From assembly GCF_000970285.1 (NCBI RefSeq), contig NZ_CP009516.1, positions 909,036 through 973,035 on the forward strand: a stretch of 64,000 nt of DNA. The letters are read 5' to 3'. The position numbers and the translations under genes were made by a program. Every line of letters begins with the position of its first letter. The first letter of the stretch is position 1. The notes beneath the pieces are model-generated. The model was not told the origin of the DNA, made no database searches, and was given only the letters and a program-made list of their open reading frames with translations. Origin of the DNA: Methanosarcina horonobensis HB-1 = JCM 15518. Its GTDB lineage: Archaea > Halobacteriota > Methanosarcinia > Methanosarcinales > Methanosarcinaceae. Below, piece after piece: positions 46,992 to 56,098 of the stretch.

Positions 46992-47513
46992 ATGACACGA
47001 GCTTTTTATATAGGACGTTTCCAGCCGTATCACTTCGGACACCATGCCGTAATTACGCGGATTGCAGAAGAGGTGGATGAACTGGTCATAGGCATAGGAA
47101 GTGCCCAGAAAAGCCATGAAGCCACCGACCCGTTTACTGCAGGGGAAAGGGTTCTTATGCTCTATAATGCGCTTGAGCACCTTCCTATCCGTCATTACGT
47201 CCTTCCTATCGAAGATGTCAGGTATAACTCTATCTGGGTTCACCACGTCGTATCCAGAACTCCTCGCTTTGACGTGGTGTACTCGAACAATCCTCTTGTC
47301 ATTCAACTTTTCCGGGAAGCCGGATTTTGCGTTAAGGAATCTCCCCTTTATATCAGAGAAAGATATTCTGGTACTGAAATCAGAAGAAGGATGATTGAAG
47401 GAGAAAAGTGGGAGCATCTTGTTCCGAAACCGGTTGTGGAAGCAATAAAAGGCTTTGACGGAGTAACCCGGCTCAGGAATGTTTCTACAAGTGATAGCAA
47501 CTTTTCTTTGTAA
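46992..47513 (+). CDS. nadM: Nicotinamide-nucleotide adenylyltransferase (archaeal type)
   Basis: A 173-residue nucleotidyltransferase: RAFYIGRFQPYHFGHHAVI has the HxGH active-site motif, and YSGTEIRRRMIEGEKWEHLV is the second ATP-binding motif (normally ISxTxxR/K). It joins NMN and ATP to give NAD. Length and motifs match the archaeal enzyme of about 170-185 residues. ATG 46992 lies after GGTTGGATCCGA, a weak ribosome binding site. It is 73 bases after fpoF on the same strand and convergent with the kinase gene at 47590. Confidence 0.92.
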   Translation: MTRAFYIGRFQPYHFGHHAVITRIAEEVDELVIGIGSAQKSHEATDPFTAGERVLMLYNALEHLPIRHYVLPIEDVRYNSIWVHHVVSRTPRFDVVYSNNPLVIQLFREAGFCVKESPLYIRERYSGTEIRRRMIEGEKWEHLVPKPVVEAIKGFDGVTRLRNVSTSDSNFSL

Positions 47514-47589
47514 TTCTTTTTAAACAATGATTTTTTTAGTTTCTCTTTTATCAGCTTTTTAGCAACACTTTCTTTCAGAACACCAAACT

Positions 47590-48150
47590 TCACGGCACCG
47601 AATCAATCCAGTCAAGGGAGCCTGGTGTGTATTCCTGCAGTTCTTCTTCTTTTCCGCTAAGAAGGTGGTCTATAATTCTTTCCACATCTCCAGCAGTCTC
47701 TTCTGCAGTCCTGCCAGTCGTATTTACTTCATAAACTCTGTCACACCATTCAAAAGCTTCCGCCAGGATCAAATCTATTGCTTCGGCTTCTGCATTTTCT
47801 TTAATTTTTTCTTCAGAATATCCGCGCATTTCAAGCCTTTTTTTCAGCTCGGGAGGGTAAGCCCTGAGAACAATTGCGATGTCTGTTATGTGGTGAGCAA
47901 GATGGCTTTCCAGAATTACTATCCCGTTTGTTGACTCTTTTTCCATTTCATTAATTATTCCAGTAAGGCGGCTTCGGATAAGCTCTATATCCGCAACTAC
48001 TGCATTCCTTTCTTCATCAATTTCTGTGTAGAGGTGTTCTTCTTTTATCAGGTCGTTTAGATAGATTACCTTCCATCCTCTGCGTTTTTCAAGGAGCCTG
48101 CTAACTGAAGTTTTTCCCGTCCCGGGAGTACCTGTGAGTCCTATGAGCAT
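47590..48150 (-). CDS. Adenylate kinase 6 / Fap7-like NTPase
   Basis: A 186-residue P-loop protein: MLIGLTGTPGTGKTSVSRLL carries the Walker A motif, and ILESHLAHHITDIAIVLRAYP plus RGYSEEKIKENAEAEAIDLI match the AK6/Fap7 family. These enzymes phosphorylate nucleoside monophosphates and, in archaea and eukaryotes, help small ribosomal subunit maturation with uS11. The starting ATG at 48150 overlaps a GAGCATGG region without a strong ribosome binding site. It is cytoplasmic. The exact substrate is not certain. Confidence 0.85.
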   Translation of the reverse strand: MLIGLTGTPGTGKTSVSRLLEKRRGWKVIYLNDLIKEEHLYTEIDEERNAVVADIELIRSRLTGIINEMEKESTNGIVILESHLAHHITDIAIVLRAYPPELKKRLEMRGYSEEKIKENAEAEAIDLILAEAFEWCDRVYEVNTTGRTAEETAGDVERIIDHLLSGKEEELQEYTPGSLDWIDSVP

Positions 48151-48193
48151 GGAGAAGAAGATAAGGTTTTATCGCAGTTATACTTAATCCCGA

Positions 48194-48362
48194 TTAAGCC
48201 GGGATTAGAATTTCAGTCCTTGAAAGGAGGTCTGCAAATTCATAAGGGTCTTCGGGGTTAACGGTTTCATTATACACTTTTCCAAAAAGACGGGCTACGT
48301 GAGCAAAGGGTATGAACTCCTCCCGGTAAATGTCATACCACTTCCTGTGAAACAGAAAAAGT
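48194..48362 (-). pseudogene. C-terminal gene fragment, possibly from a PEP-synthase-like protein
   Basis: The minus strand reads as good protein, FHRKWYDIYREEFIPFAHVA then RLFGKVYNETVNPEDPYEF, ending at TAA 48194-48196, but no start codon precedes it. An in-frame TGA lies just upstream within the hairpin region. The block VYN-x-T-V-x-PEDPYEF-x-DLL resembles segments of phosphoenolpyruvate synthase/dikinase-like proteins, from memory only. I interpret it as a leftover of a larger gene whose upstream part has been lost. The neighbouring gene at 48396 is also decaying, so this whole stretch is a gene graveyard. Confidence 0.5.
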
Positions 48363-48385
48363 GCCTGATTATAAAAATATCAGGC
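48363..48385. terminator. Hairpin terminator candidate
   Basis: GCCTGAT at 48363-48369 and ATCAGGC at 48379-48385 are perfect complements around a 9-base AT-rich loop. It lies between two decayed minus-strand genes and could have been the terminator of the upstream one. Confidence 0.45.
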
Positions 48386-48395
48386 CGAAAATACA

Positions 48396-48763
48396 TTAAA
48401 CAGAAACTTCAACAACGTGCTGGAACCGGGTAACAATATATTTTTCCACGCGGATTTTCAGAAAAACCGTTGTGGGAGAGTGCAAAAAGTCCGTAAGGTA
48501 CGGATGACAGATTTGAGTATTTCCTGGTTGCTTTCGTAGTAGAAAAAAGAATATATTTAAGCTTCTCATCCGAGGCGAAGGCAACAATGCTCGCGTAAGG
48601 TGCTGTTCCGTTTTGAGTCGCCAGGACGGCAAAGGGCTGTGATTCAAAAAACTCTTTAAGCTGCTCAAGCAATTTTTTTCTTCGAGCCCTATCTTCTTTA
48701 CAGGGGTTTCCTCTTCGTTTTCTTCCGGTCCTTGAGAATTGCAGATGCAATCTCATCTTTCAT
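48396..48763 (-). pseudogene. Frameshifted pyridoxamine-5'-phosphate-oxidase-like (FMN-binding) protein
   Basis: Parts of one protein appear in different frames. MKDEIASAILKDRKK starts at ATG 48763. A second frame gives ETPVKKIGLEEK. A third gives LLEQLKEFFESQPFAVLATQ, TAPYASIVAFASDEKLKY and TTKATRKYSNL, the N-terminal half of a PPOX-type split-barrel protein. KIRVEKYIVTRFQHVVEV, a typical PPOX C-terminus, is in yet another frame and ends at 48396. At least two frameshifts plus a central deletion (about 50 residues missing) make it non-functional. If the sequence is correct it was once an FMN-binding protein. Confidence 0.72.
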
Positions 48764-48833
48764 ACTACAACTCCCGTTATTTGTTGTTTCCTGCTTCTTC
48801 CTGAAACCTTTAAATCACTGGCATAAATTTATT

Positions 48834-49064
48834 TTATTTCTTCAAAGTTCCGATAACGGGAAAGTCTTTAAATATTTCCGGACCGTGAGGTGCTTCATCC
48901 ATTTCTTGCGTAAGGTCCCGGCCGGAGTCATGAAGTCCCTGATGAGTGCCGTCTTCCCACATATAACTCTCTGATACATCGTATACCTGGCCATCATATA
49001 CAATGTAAATCTTGCCATTCTTACCGTTATACTCTGAAAGTTCTTCAAGTGTAAACTCTTTCAT
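48834..49064 (-). CDS. Cytochrome b5-like heme-binding domain protein (76 aa)
   Basis: The 76-residue product is a single cytochrome b5-type domain: FTLEELSEYNGKNGKIYIVY, GQVYDVSESYMWEDGTHQGL, HDSGRDLTQEMDEAPHGPEI. The His residues of THQGLHDSG and of APHG are candidates for the two heme ligands; the classical HPGG is replaced by HQGLH. It has no membrane segment. Small b5-like proteins of this kind occur in anaerobes, usually of unknown role. GGAGGATATGG-like sequence precedes ATG 49064. Confidence 0.85.
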   Translation of the reverse strand: MKEFTLEELSEYNGKNGKIYIVYDGQVYDVSESYMWEDGTHQGLHDSGRDLTQEMDEAPHGPEIFKDFPVIGTLKK

Positions 49065-49164
49065 TTTCCATATCCTCCATTTCTTTCATTCACAATATAA
49101 TAAATTTACAATATAATAATCTGGCTTTTACAATGTTTCTGCGGTCTGCTCAGCCTGAGCACCC

Positions 49165-51258
49165 TCAAACATTAAGCAGCTTTAACATCTCTCTGGTTTC
49201 GGTTGTAGGGAGCTGACACTCATAATCTTGGCAGACATATGCAGTTGCTTTTCCTTCGACAGGAAGCTGTTCTTTTGTGTATTTTGCCAGGTCAGTAATT
49301 TCGGGATTTTCTCCTTCTGGCCTGAAAATCAGCACCTTATTGGGCACGAAATAATTCCAGATCTCTTCCAGCATACGTTCTGTGTCAAAAGCTCCGGGCT
49401 TTCCTGAAATAATTACCTCATATGAAGGCCCAAGCCTGAAATCAAGGGCAGACAGAAACTGGGTATATCCGGAAGGCGCTTTTATGATCAGCTTTGAAAA
49501 TGCGCGTTCGAGTCTGTCAGCAGTTTCTTCGAGCTCAGGGTCTGCAATTATCCTGGAGAGACGCAGAAGGTTCAACATTTCAATTGAGTTTCCGGATGGT
49601 ATCGCTGAATCTGTGAACTCCTTTTTTCTGAAGATAAGAGCCTCGCTGTCGTTGGCTGTAAAGTAGAGTCCGCCATTAACAGGGTCCCAGAAATGTTCGA
49701 GCAGTTCTTTGTTCAGGGAAATTGCAGCTTTGAGGTAGCGCAGTTCGAATCCTGCCTCATAAAGCTCCAGGAGCCCGTGTATCAGGAAGGCATAATCATC
49801 GGAAGTTCCTGAGATTCCTGCAGCTCCTTCCCTGTAGCGGTGAAGCAGCCTGCTTTCGGGATTGTAAAGGGTTTCAATGATAAAATTCGCAGCTTTTTCT
49901 GCGGCTTCCAGATACTTCTGCTCTCCGAAAACCTGAAAGCCCTTTGCAAAGGCTGCAATCATAAGCCCGTTCCAATCTGTAAGGATTTTATCATCCATTG
50001 AAGGCCTTTTGCGCTCATACCTGGCTTTAAGGAGTTTCTCTCTGGCAGCCTTCACCCGCTTTTTAACTTCTTCTACGGGAATTTTAAGTTCGGCTGCAAG
50101 AGACCCCGGAGAATGGACCATATAGAAGAGATTTGTTCCGGTTTTCCTGCCCCTTATTTCTTCTTCAAAGTTTCCTCCCTCTCTCAAATTGAACATTTTA
50201 ATAATCAGTTCGGAATCTTCAGGACCAAGGATACTCCTTACTTCTTCAATTGTCCACAGATAGTATTTTCCTTCTTCTCCTTCAACATCTGCATCCTCGC
50301 CACAGTAAAACCCACCTTCCGGTGCTGTCAGGTCTCTTAGCACATAGTCAAGGATTCCTTCTGCTGTTTCTTTATACAGGTCTTTTCCTGTAACCTGATA
50401 GGCTTCTGTATATGCAACTGCGGTAAGGGCCTGGTCATATAACATTTTCTCGAAGTGAGGCAGAAGCCACATATTGTCCGTAGAATAACGGTGGAAACCC
50501 GAGCCAAGATGGTCATAGATTCCTCCGCTGCGCATATTATCAAGGGTATGTTCCACCATATGAAGCGCTTCAGGGTTTCCGCTGCGCCTCCAGTAACGGA
50601 GCAAAAAGGAAATCTTATGTGGGGTCGGGAACTTTGGAGCTCCTTCAAAACCTCCGTATTCAGCATCAAACGAATTAAGCATTTCATCGTAGGCTTCCTC
50701 GATTATCTCTTCCCCGAGCCCCTCCCCTGCAGACTCTGCAATCATGTTCTGGATAGTAGATGTAATCTTTTCAGCCGAATCAAGCACATCTTCATACTGC
50801 TGGTTCCAGATTTCTTTTATCCTGGGAACCAGTTCCAGCATTCCGGTCTGATTGAAACGGGATTTTTTAGGTATGTAGGTGCCTGCAAAAAACGGCTTCT
50901 TTCCCGGAGTCATTATGATATTGAGAGGCCATCCCCCTCTCCCGAGGATGATCTGGCAGACAGTCATGTAAATGTTATCAATATCAGGCCGTTCCTCCCT
51001 GTCGACTTTTATGGAAACAAAAGCATCGTTCATGAGCTCTGCAACTTCTTCGTCCTCAAAAGATTCATGTGCCATCACATGACACCAGTGGCAGGTAGAG
51101 TATCCGATTGAGAGAAAAACAGGCTTATTTTCTGTTCTGGCTTTTTCGAAAGCCTCTTTTCCCCATGAGTACCAGTCCACAGGATTATAGGCATGCTGTA
51201 GAAGATAAGGACTTTTTTCATTAATCAGGCGGTTAGGTTTTCTTTGTTCTTTTCCCAG
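49165..51258 (-). CDS. Thioredoxin-domain protein of the YyaL/SPATA20 (DUF255) family, CTG start
   Basis: The N-terminal thioredoxin-like domain has [20 protein letters not shown] (CHWCH motif) and [12 protein letters not shown]; a six-hairpin glycosidase-like domain fills the rest. The family always starts with a block like [25 protein letters not shown]. Here that block is encoded in frame upstream of the first standard start (GTG 51180), but with no ATG, GTG or TTG before the upstream stop. CTG at 51258, behind AGGGGGG, gives 697 residues and the complete domain; two ATA codons at 51261-51266 are other candidates. Function in the family is poorly known, perhaps protein or sugar thiol redox. 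Confidence 0.85.
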   Translation of the reverse strand: MGKEQRKPNRLINEKSPYLLQHAYNPVDWYSWGKEAFEKARTENKPVFLSIGYSTCHWCHVMAHESFEDEEVAELMNDAFVSIKVDREERPDIDNIYMTVCQIILGRGGWPLNIIMTPGKKPFFAGTYIPKKSRFNQTGMLELVPRIKEIWNQQYEDVLDSAEKITSTIQNMIAESAGEGLGEEIIEEAYDEMLNSFDAEYGGFEGAPKFPTPHKISFLLRYWRRSGNPEALHMVEHTLDNMRSGGIYDHLGSGFHRYSTDNMWLLPHFEKMLYDQALTAVAYTEAYQVTGKDLYKETAEGILDYVLRDLTAPEGGFYCGEDADVEGEEGKYYLWTIEEVRSILGPEDSELIIKMFNLREGGNFEEEIRGRKTGTNLFYMVHSPGSLAAELKIPVEEVKKRVKAAREKLLKARYERKRPSMDDKILTDWNGLMIAAFAKGFQVFGEQKYLEAAEKAANFIIETLYNPESRLLHRYREGAAGISGTSDDYAFLIHGLLELYEAGFELRYLKAAISLNKELLEHFWDPVNGGLYFTANDSEALIFRKKEFTDSAIPSGNSIEMLNLLRLSRIIADPELEETADRLERAFSKLIIKAPSGYTQFLSALDFRLGPSYEVIISGKPGAFDTERMLEEIWNYFVPNKVLIFRPEGENPEITDLAKYTKEQLPVEGKATAYVCQDYECQLPTTETREMLKLLNV

Positions 51259-51749
51259 TATTATCCCCCCTGCTTTTCTTCAAGATACAAATCCGCCTTT
51301 CGAACCCTAAAATGTATTCTCCACACGAATAAGGATTAAATTCTTTAAAAGTATCCATAATAGCTCCTCTCAACCAAATAAGTAATTACGAGATATTTTA
51401 TCCCTACTGGGCAATCTTGTCGGATAGACTTGATCACATTTCTGGACATTTTTACTTTCTTGGGCTTGCAATAAGTCCTCAAAGATGCTGATGATTCCAG
51501 GAACTGAAAAATCAGATATAGCCAACTTTCCCCAGTTAACATAGTCCTCCCCTGAATATTAATATAACGGTGATTTCGGAGCTATTTTTCTTGCAGAATG
51601 CCGGTTAGAAGGGCAATTTAAAAAAGAAAAAGTATGGAATCTGTACAGTACGAAAAAAGAATTTATACTTGAATGTAAAGATTACAGGTTAACACTGAGA
51701 TTAATTGCTAATAATATTCAGGTACTCTTTTCTACAATTTTTAAATGCC
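51259..51749. other. Intergenic region
   Basis: No gene could be supported. One minus frame (51345-51542) has no recognisable motif. The region separates the thioredoxin-domain gene from uppS, and should include the former's promoter. Confidence 0.4.
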
Positions 51750-52691
51750 TCAGGACACTTCCCGGTTTTTTAACGGTAGAAGCTGCCCCAGTTCTTCGTT
51801 CTTTTCCCCGTGTTTTCCTACTCCAAGGAAATTTATAATTTTTGAGACACGGTATGAGTGCTCGCGCTTTTTTTCTTCTTTTCGCGCCTGATATACTCTG
51901 ACTGAACGAAGAAGGTCGATTTTTCTAAACTCGGGCCAGAAAGGAGCGCAGAAATAAGTTGCACACTCGCTACCGTTAGCCTGCCATGGCAGGAAATTGG
52001 ATACTCTTTCATCTCCTCCCGTGCGGATAATCAGATCTACATTCGGGACGGAGACTCCCGGAGCAGGGTAGAGGTGTTTTGAAATCAGGTTTTCGTTAAC
52101 ATCCTCAAGAGAAAGTCTTCCGCTGGACACGCAGACTGCAATATCCCTTACAGCCTGCATTATATCCTGTCTTCCTCCATAAGCAATAGCCACGTTCAGA
52201 TTGTATTTTCTGTGTTGTTCGGTAGCTTTTTCAATCATATCAATGGAATCTTTAAGGAAATCCGGTAACTTTGTTCTGTCCCCTATAACCCTGACTTGCA
52301 TCTCTTTATCATAGGTTCTATTATCGGTATAAAGCTTCAGAAATTTCTCATTAATCAGGTTAAAGAGCCCATCAACCTCTTCTTCCGAACGCTGGAAATT
52401 TTCCGTGGAAAAGGCATAGAGAGTGAGCTGTTTTACTCCTATCTCATAGCACCACTCAATAACCTGCTCAGTAACTTCCGCTCCCATAGCGTGTCCAAAA
52501 CTTCTAGCTCTTCCCAGTTGGCCGGCAAATCTGCGGTTTCCATCCATAATTACAGCTATATGTTCAGGGATTTCAGAACTCAGAATCTCTTTTTCAAGCA
52601 TCTGCTCATATTTATGGTAGAACTCGCTGAAAGTCCAGTTTTTTATGAAACGAAGCCCTGCCCGGAAGGCTCCTTTATTCCACGGCATCAT
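51750..52691 (-). CDS. uppS: Archaeal undecaprenyl/polyprenyl diphosphate synthase (cis-prenyltransferase)
   Basis: A 313-residue cis-prenyltransferase: [20 protein letters not shown] with the catalytic Asp and the DGNRR motif, [58 protein letters not shown] and [18 protein letters not shown]. Archaeal enzymes carry extra N- and C-terminal segments, as here. It elongates an allylic diphosphate to the long dolichol-type carrier on which the N-glycan is built. This links it to the flippases and AglB enzymes 20-45 kb away. It is membrane-associated. Two adjacent ATG codons (52691, 52688) are possible starts. Confidence 0.93.
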   Translation of the reverse strand: MMPWNKGAFRAGLRFIKNWTFSEFYHKYEQMLEKEILSSEIPEHIAVIMDGNRRFAGQLGRARSFGHAMGAEVTEQVIEWCYEIGVKQLTLYAFSTENFQRSEEEVDGLFNLINEKFLKLYTDNRTYDKEMQVRVIGDRTKLPDFLKDSIDMIEKATEQHRKYNLNVAIAYGGRQDIMQAVRDIAVCVSSGRLSLEDVNENLISKHLYPAPGVSVPNVDLIIRTGGDERVSNFLPWQANGSECATYFCAPFWPEFRKIDLLRSVRVYQARKEEKKREHSYRVSKIINFLGVGKHGEKNEELGQLLPLKNREVS

Positions 52692-53062
52692 CTTTAGGCT
52701 AACTATCTGTTTTCCCCCTGGCAGTATAATAGGTAGAAGGAATATTATAGGTAACAGAAATGTTCGTATACATTTTTTGCGGTATGGAGTTCAATTTTCC
52801 TTAGATTTAAAAAGTTAATTTTTTTCACCGAGAGTTTTAATCAACTACATTTATTTACTAATTTTTAACTTTATATTTTCCTTCACGATAATCCAAATTA
52901 ACTGAGATAGTGTTACTCTATTTTGTGCGTTTATATATAATAAGTATATGTGAATAGAAAAGCTATTTGATCTATTAATAGGAATCGCAACTAAGTATAA
53001 AAACGATTTTTATATTTTTTTGAGATAATTGTGCTGGCACTCCTGTATGATAGGGCTAGAGA
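52692..53062. other. Intergenic region upstream of uppS
   Basis: AT-rich, no gene. TTTATATATAATAAG at about 52931-52945, read on either strand, is the clearest TATA-like element and may serve uppS. To the right lies a small inverted-repeat element at 53063-53150, then about 225 more bases without a gene up to 53377. Confidence 0.4.
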
Positions 53063-53150
53063 CTAGTGTCGCGTCAGTAATAATATGTCGTATAAAATCG
53101 ATTACGGATATTCAAAATCATTCAATCTTTGAAGATTGACGCAACACCAG
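53063..53150. mobile_element. 88-bp element with imperfect 14-bp terminal inverted repeats (possible MITE)
   Basis: CTAGTGTCGCGTCA at 53063-53076 and TGACGCAACACCAG at 53137-53150 are inverted complements at 12 of 14 positions. Just inside the right end there is a second perfect palindromic pair, TCAATCTT followed by AAGATTGA (about 53122-53139). No transposase is encoded. This is the structure of a miniature inverted-repeat element or the fused ends of a deleted insertion sequence. A target-site duplication was not clear. Confidence 0.5.
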
Positions 53151-53377
53151 GCTATCAAATCCAAGGAACAGTTAAGCATTAATGATACCTATTTTTAATG
53201 GAATGCTCGTCTTCGATATATCTGTTTTTCATCTTCAGAAAAAAGAATTTTTTTATAGAGCTTCTAAACCTGTAATTTATTAATTTGCTATCTTTCATCT
53301 GTTAAACAAACAGAATCGAACAGGAGATCTGGAAAGTTCGCATTACATAAAAACAGGGTTTACAGCAATAAGGCGGC

Positions 53378-53680
53378 TCAGTAATTCTCAAGAACAGAGC
53401 CGACAATATTTTTATAATTCTCTTTCAGGGAATACACATTGTGATCCCCGGTGACATTTATGCTCAGGATTCCAAGCCTCGTATTCATAAGCCCGACCAT
53501 GGCTGACACTCCCCGGTAGCTTACCTCGAAATCTCCTTTGTCGAGGAAGTCATAAACTTCACCGGTGGTGAACTTGTCTCCGGTCAGGAAGAGATTGAGC
53601 ACAACCTTGCGTATCCCGTTTTCGTCCCTGCCGAGATACTTTATCAATCTCGCTCTTACCCTTTCTTCCGCAGTCTGCAG
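53378..53680 (-). CDS. DUF2551-like protein, probable CTG start (100 aa)
   Basis: The product reads RLIKYLGRDENGIRKVVLNL, FLTGDKFTTGEVYDFLDKGD, FEVSYRGVSAMVGLMNTRLG, a compact winged-helix-like protein common in Methanosarcina (the DUF2551 pattern from memory). TTG 53647 would cut off the first helix. The frame is open upstream with ERVRARL in place, and CTG 53680 sits exactly seven bases behind a GAGGTG ribosome binding site, giving MQTAEERVRARLIKYL. No ATG, GTG or TTG is available there. The fold suggests DNA binding, perhaps regulation; not proven. Confidence 0.75.
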   Translation of the reverse strand: MQTAEERVRARLIKYLGRDENGIRKVVLNLFLTGDKFTTGEVYDFLDKGDFEVSYRGVSAMVGLMNTRLGILSINVTGDHNVYSLKENYKNIVGSVLENY

Positions 53681-54205
53681 TTTCGGACACCTCAGTTTTA
53701 ATGATAAATTTGTATTATGTTCTTTTTATTACATTCATCCTGTGCTGGTTGTTATTTCCAAACAGGTGCGACTCCCTTGAAGGGGTTCTAAGAATCGAAT
53801 ACCCTATATCCTTATCGTTTATATATTTTAGGATTACTTTTTTTTAAATATTTATATTTAAGTATTCTCTGGATCTACAGATATCTTATAGGTCCGGCGG
53901 CCGATGCCGAAAATACCAGATCCTGTCGTTTTTTAAGAGGAAAACTGATAATAAATCATTCTTTTGTTTTAGAAATATTGCTTTATATTTTTTAGTAAAG
54001 ATATTTAAAAGAAAAAAAAATCTGAAACTGTCTAACTTGGGACTATCTAATTTTATACTGTAGAAATTCTGATTTTATACTGGTAGAAGTATTCAAACAG
54101 TGTTCAAACTCCTCTGGAATAAAGGGATTTAAGAATAGATTTAAAAAATGAGCTGCTCCAGAGGCAGATTGATATTTACTGACTGTAATATATAGATGGA
54201 ACTGT
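53681..54205. other. Intergenic region before the carrier-protein cluster
   Basis: No gene seen. It separates the DUF2551-like gene from the divergent phosphopantetheinyl transferase gene and should contain promoters for both. A TATA-like TTTATATATTTTAGG lies at about 53817-53831. There are A-rich runs near 54009-54018. Confidence 0.4.
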
Positions 54206-54883
54206 ATGTACGCCGGAAATTTATTGGTCTCTTCGATTCCTCTCAAAAATATACTTCACCTGTGGGAAGAGAATGATATTCTGATCTTTCTTATTGATCT
54301 GGATAATTATGATACGCTCAGTACGGAGTATCTCAATAATACCGAAAAAGAAGATCTGGAAAAACTTCAAACATTATATTTCAAAAAAAGATTTATTGTC
54401 TCCAGGACTGTTTTGAAACACATTCTACGTTGTCTCCTTAAACTTGAGTCTATTCTGGATATCTCTACTTATAAAGACAGGTACGGAGAAGTCCATATAC
54501 TCAACCATGAAGAGCTGCATATCTGTATTTCCTACTCAGAAGACATTGTAGCTCTTGCAGTATCAAAAACCAGGGTTGGTATTGATATCGAAGCTAAAAG
54601 ACCTCTTGCGCTAAAAAATACTTTAAAATATCTTCAAACAACATCTTCATACACAGGAGACTCAGTAAGCGATACTAACTTTTTAAAGATGTGGACTTTA
54701 AAAGAAGCTTATTGTAAATTTTCTAACAAAGGCATGCTTTCCTCTCTTTACAAAGAACCTGATTTCAATAATGCCTGGTATTCAAATTATACATTAAACA
54801 ATAAATATATCTTCTCTATCGTTACTGACTCGAATCCTCATACTATTAGTATAAGCCGGCTTGAGATATTGACTATAGTTTAA
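54206..54883 (+). CDS. 4'-phosphopantetheinyl transferase (Sfp/AcpT type)
   Basis: A 225-residue protein with both halves of the Sfp-type fold. TRVGIDIEAKRPL (GID-x-E, Mg-binding) lies near residue 125, and FLKMWTLKEAYCKFSNKGM (W-x-KEA-x-x-K) near residue 160. LHICISYSEDIVALAV resembles the H-x-S-Y-S region in which His is replaced. It transfers 4'-phosphopantetheine from coenzyme A to the conserved Ser of a carrier protein. The obvious substrate is the acyl carrier protein encoded at 56099, 1.2 kb downstream past the tnpB element. Its AT-rich composition is like that of transferred genes. Confidence 0.87.
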   Translation: MYAGNLLVSSIPLKNILHLWEENDILIFLIDLDNYDTLSTEYLNNTEKEDLEKLQTLYFKKRFIVSRTVLKHILRCLLKLESILDISTYKDRYGEVHILNHEELHICISYSEDIVALAVSKTRVGIDIEAKRPLALKNTLKYLQTTSSYTGDSVSDTNFLKMWTLKEAYCKFSNKGMLSSLYKEPDFNNAWYSNYTLNNKYIFSIVTDSNPHTISISRLEILTIV

Positions 54884-54939
54884 AGTATTGACTATGGTTT
54901 AGTTGACAAATAAAAATTAAAAAGACTAAATGGCAGAAA

Positions 54940-55827
54940 TTGGAATATACTCCATCTTCTATGACTCTTTCTTATAAAAGAGATTATACAATAACGGAAG
55001 ATTCGGTTAGTATAACTACGTTTAGTTCTGGTCGAAAAAATTACAAAATCCAAAATTATGATTATGCTAAACAATATTTTAAAGAACCTTGGAAGTTTGC
55101 AGCATCTAAAGTTGTAAAACATGATAACGGAGATTACTATTTCCATCTAACAGTTTCTCAGGAAATAGAAGAACCTTCCATAGAAGAAGCATCTACTTTT
55201 ATGGGTGTAGATGTTGGAATTAACTATCTTGCTGTTGCTTCTACTACTGACAAAAAATGTAAGTTTTTTGCAGGTGGAGAAATAAAAAACAAGCGTAATA
55301 TCTATTCTAAAATGAGAGCAAGGTTACAATCTAAGGGAACTTTATCAGCTAAAAGAGTGTTAAAACGCTTAGCAGGTAAAGAGCAACGTTTTATGAAAGA
55401 TGTTAACCATTGCATCTCTAAAGCTATTGTTAAATTTGCAGTTCAGGAAAAGGTATCTGTAATTGGTCTTGAAGATCTAACTGACATTCGAGAGAATACT
55501 AATGGAAAACTCAGAAAGAAACAACGTTATTTACATAACAGTTGGGCTTTCAGACAATTACAGAGCTTCGTTGATTATAAAGCTAAACAAGTAGGGATTT
55601 TAGTTGAGTATGTTAATCCTGAATACACATCTCAAACTTGTAATAGATGTAACCACATCTCTAAAAATAATATAAAAGGACTAAGATTCCACTGTGAAGC
55701 TTGTGGGTTTGAGTTAAATGCAGATTTGAATGGTGCTCGCAACATAGAACATAGAACACGAGATTCCAGGTATATCTTAGAATCTCAGGGATGTTTGTCA
55801 ACCATCCATACGGATAATCTATCTTAA
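54940..55827 (+). pseudogene. tnpB: TnpB (OrfB) RNA-guided nuclease, N-terminally truncated
   Basis: The 295 residues from TTG 54940 hold the complete RuvC-like core: Asp91 in MGVDVGINYLAV, Glu178 in VIGLEDLTDI and Asp262 in LNADLNGARNIE, plus the zinc finger Cys234, Cys237, Cys252 and Cys255 (CNRCN, CEACG). Roughly 100 residues at the N-terminus, which bind the guide RNA and the target-adjacent motif in intact TnpB (about 370-400 residues), are missing. A stop lies in frame 12 codons upstream. The core is otherwise undamaged, so the deletion may be recent, or the short protein may have a kept function. Confidence 0.85.
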
Positions 55828-55842
55828 ATAGGTATATCCATG

Positions 55843-55862
55843 CTTGCGACTTCAGTCGCGAG
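55843..55862. repeat. Right-end stem-loop of the IS605-type element (possible omega-RNA scaffold)
   Basis: CTTGCGACT at 55843-55851 pairs with AGTCGCGAG at 55854-55862, with one G-T wobble and a two-base loop. A hairpin just after tnpB and a few bases before the element end is the usual IS200/IS605 right end and is where the guide RNA of TnpB is made in this family. The guide would be the sequence following TTGAC at 55866-55870. Confidence 0.65.
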
Positions 55863-56098
55863 TAGTTGACGTACTGATTGCTGAATGTGCGTCATTCAGG
55901 TACTGTTATCTGATTATACATATCTCCTTCTCTCCTTATTTTTCAACACATTTTGATATATAATGTCATAATCTCAAATTATTTATATAGTCGTATTACA
56001 TATTTACCTTGGGGCTTTCAGCTAACATAGGTAAAAAGTGTGTGTTACTTTCAATTAATGATTTAATATAATCTAGTTTAAGTAAGGGGTAAGATTAT

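Larger units (their letters stand above)
54908..55870 (+). mobile_element. Shortened IS200/IS605-family element
   Basis: The element holds a 5'-truncated tnpB (54940-55827) and a right-end stem-loop at 55843-55862. TTGAC occurs at 54903-54907, immediately left of the proposed left boundary, and again at 55866-55870, as the last bases of the right end. This fits an element inserted next to a TTGAC target with a deletion of its left part, including any tnpA. It separates the phosphopantetheinyl transferase gene from the carrier-protein gene. The exact ends are inferred, since no second copy is in the window. Confidence 0.65.
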
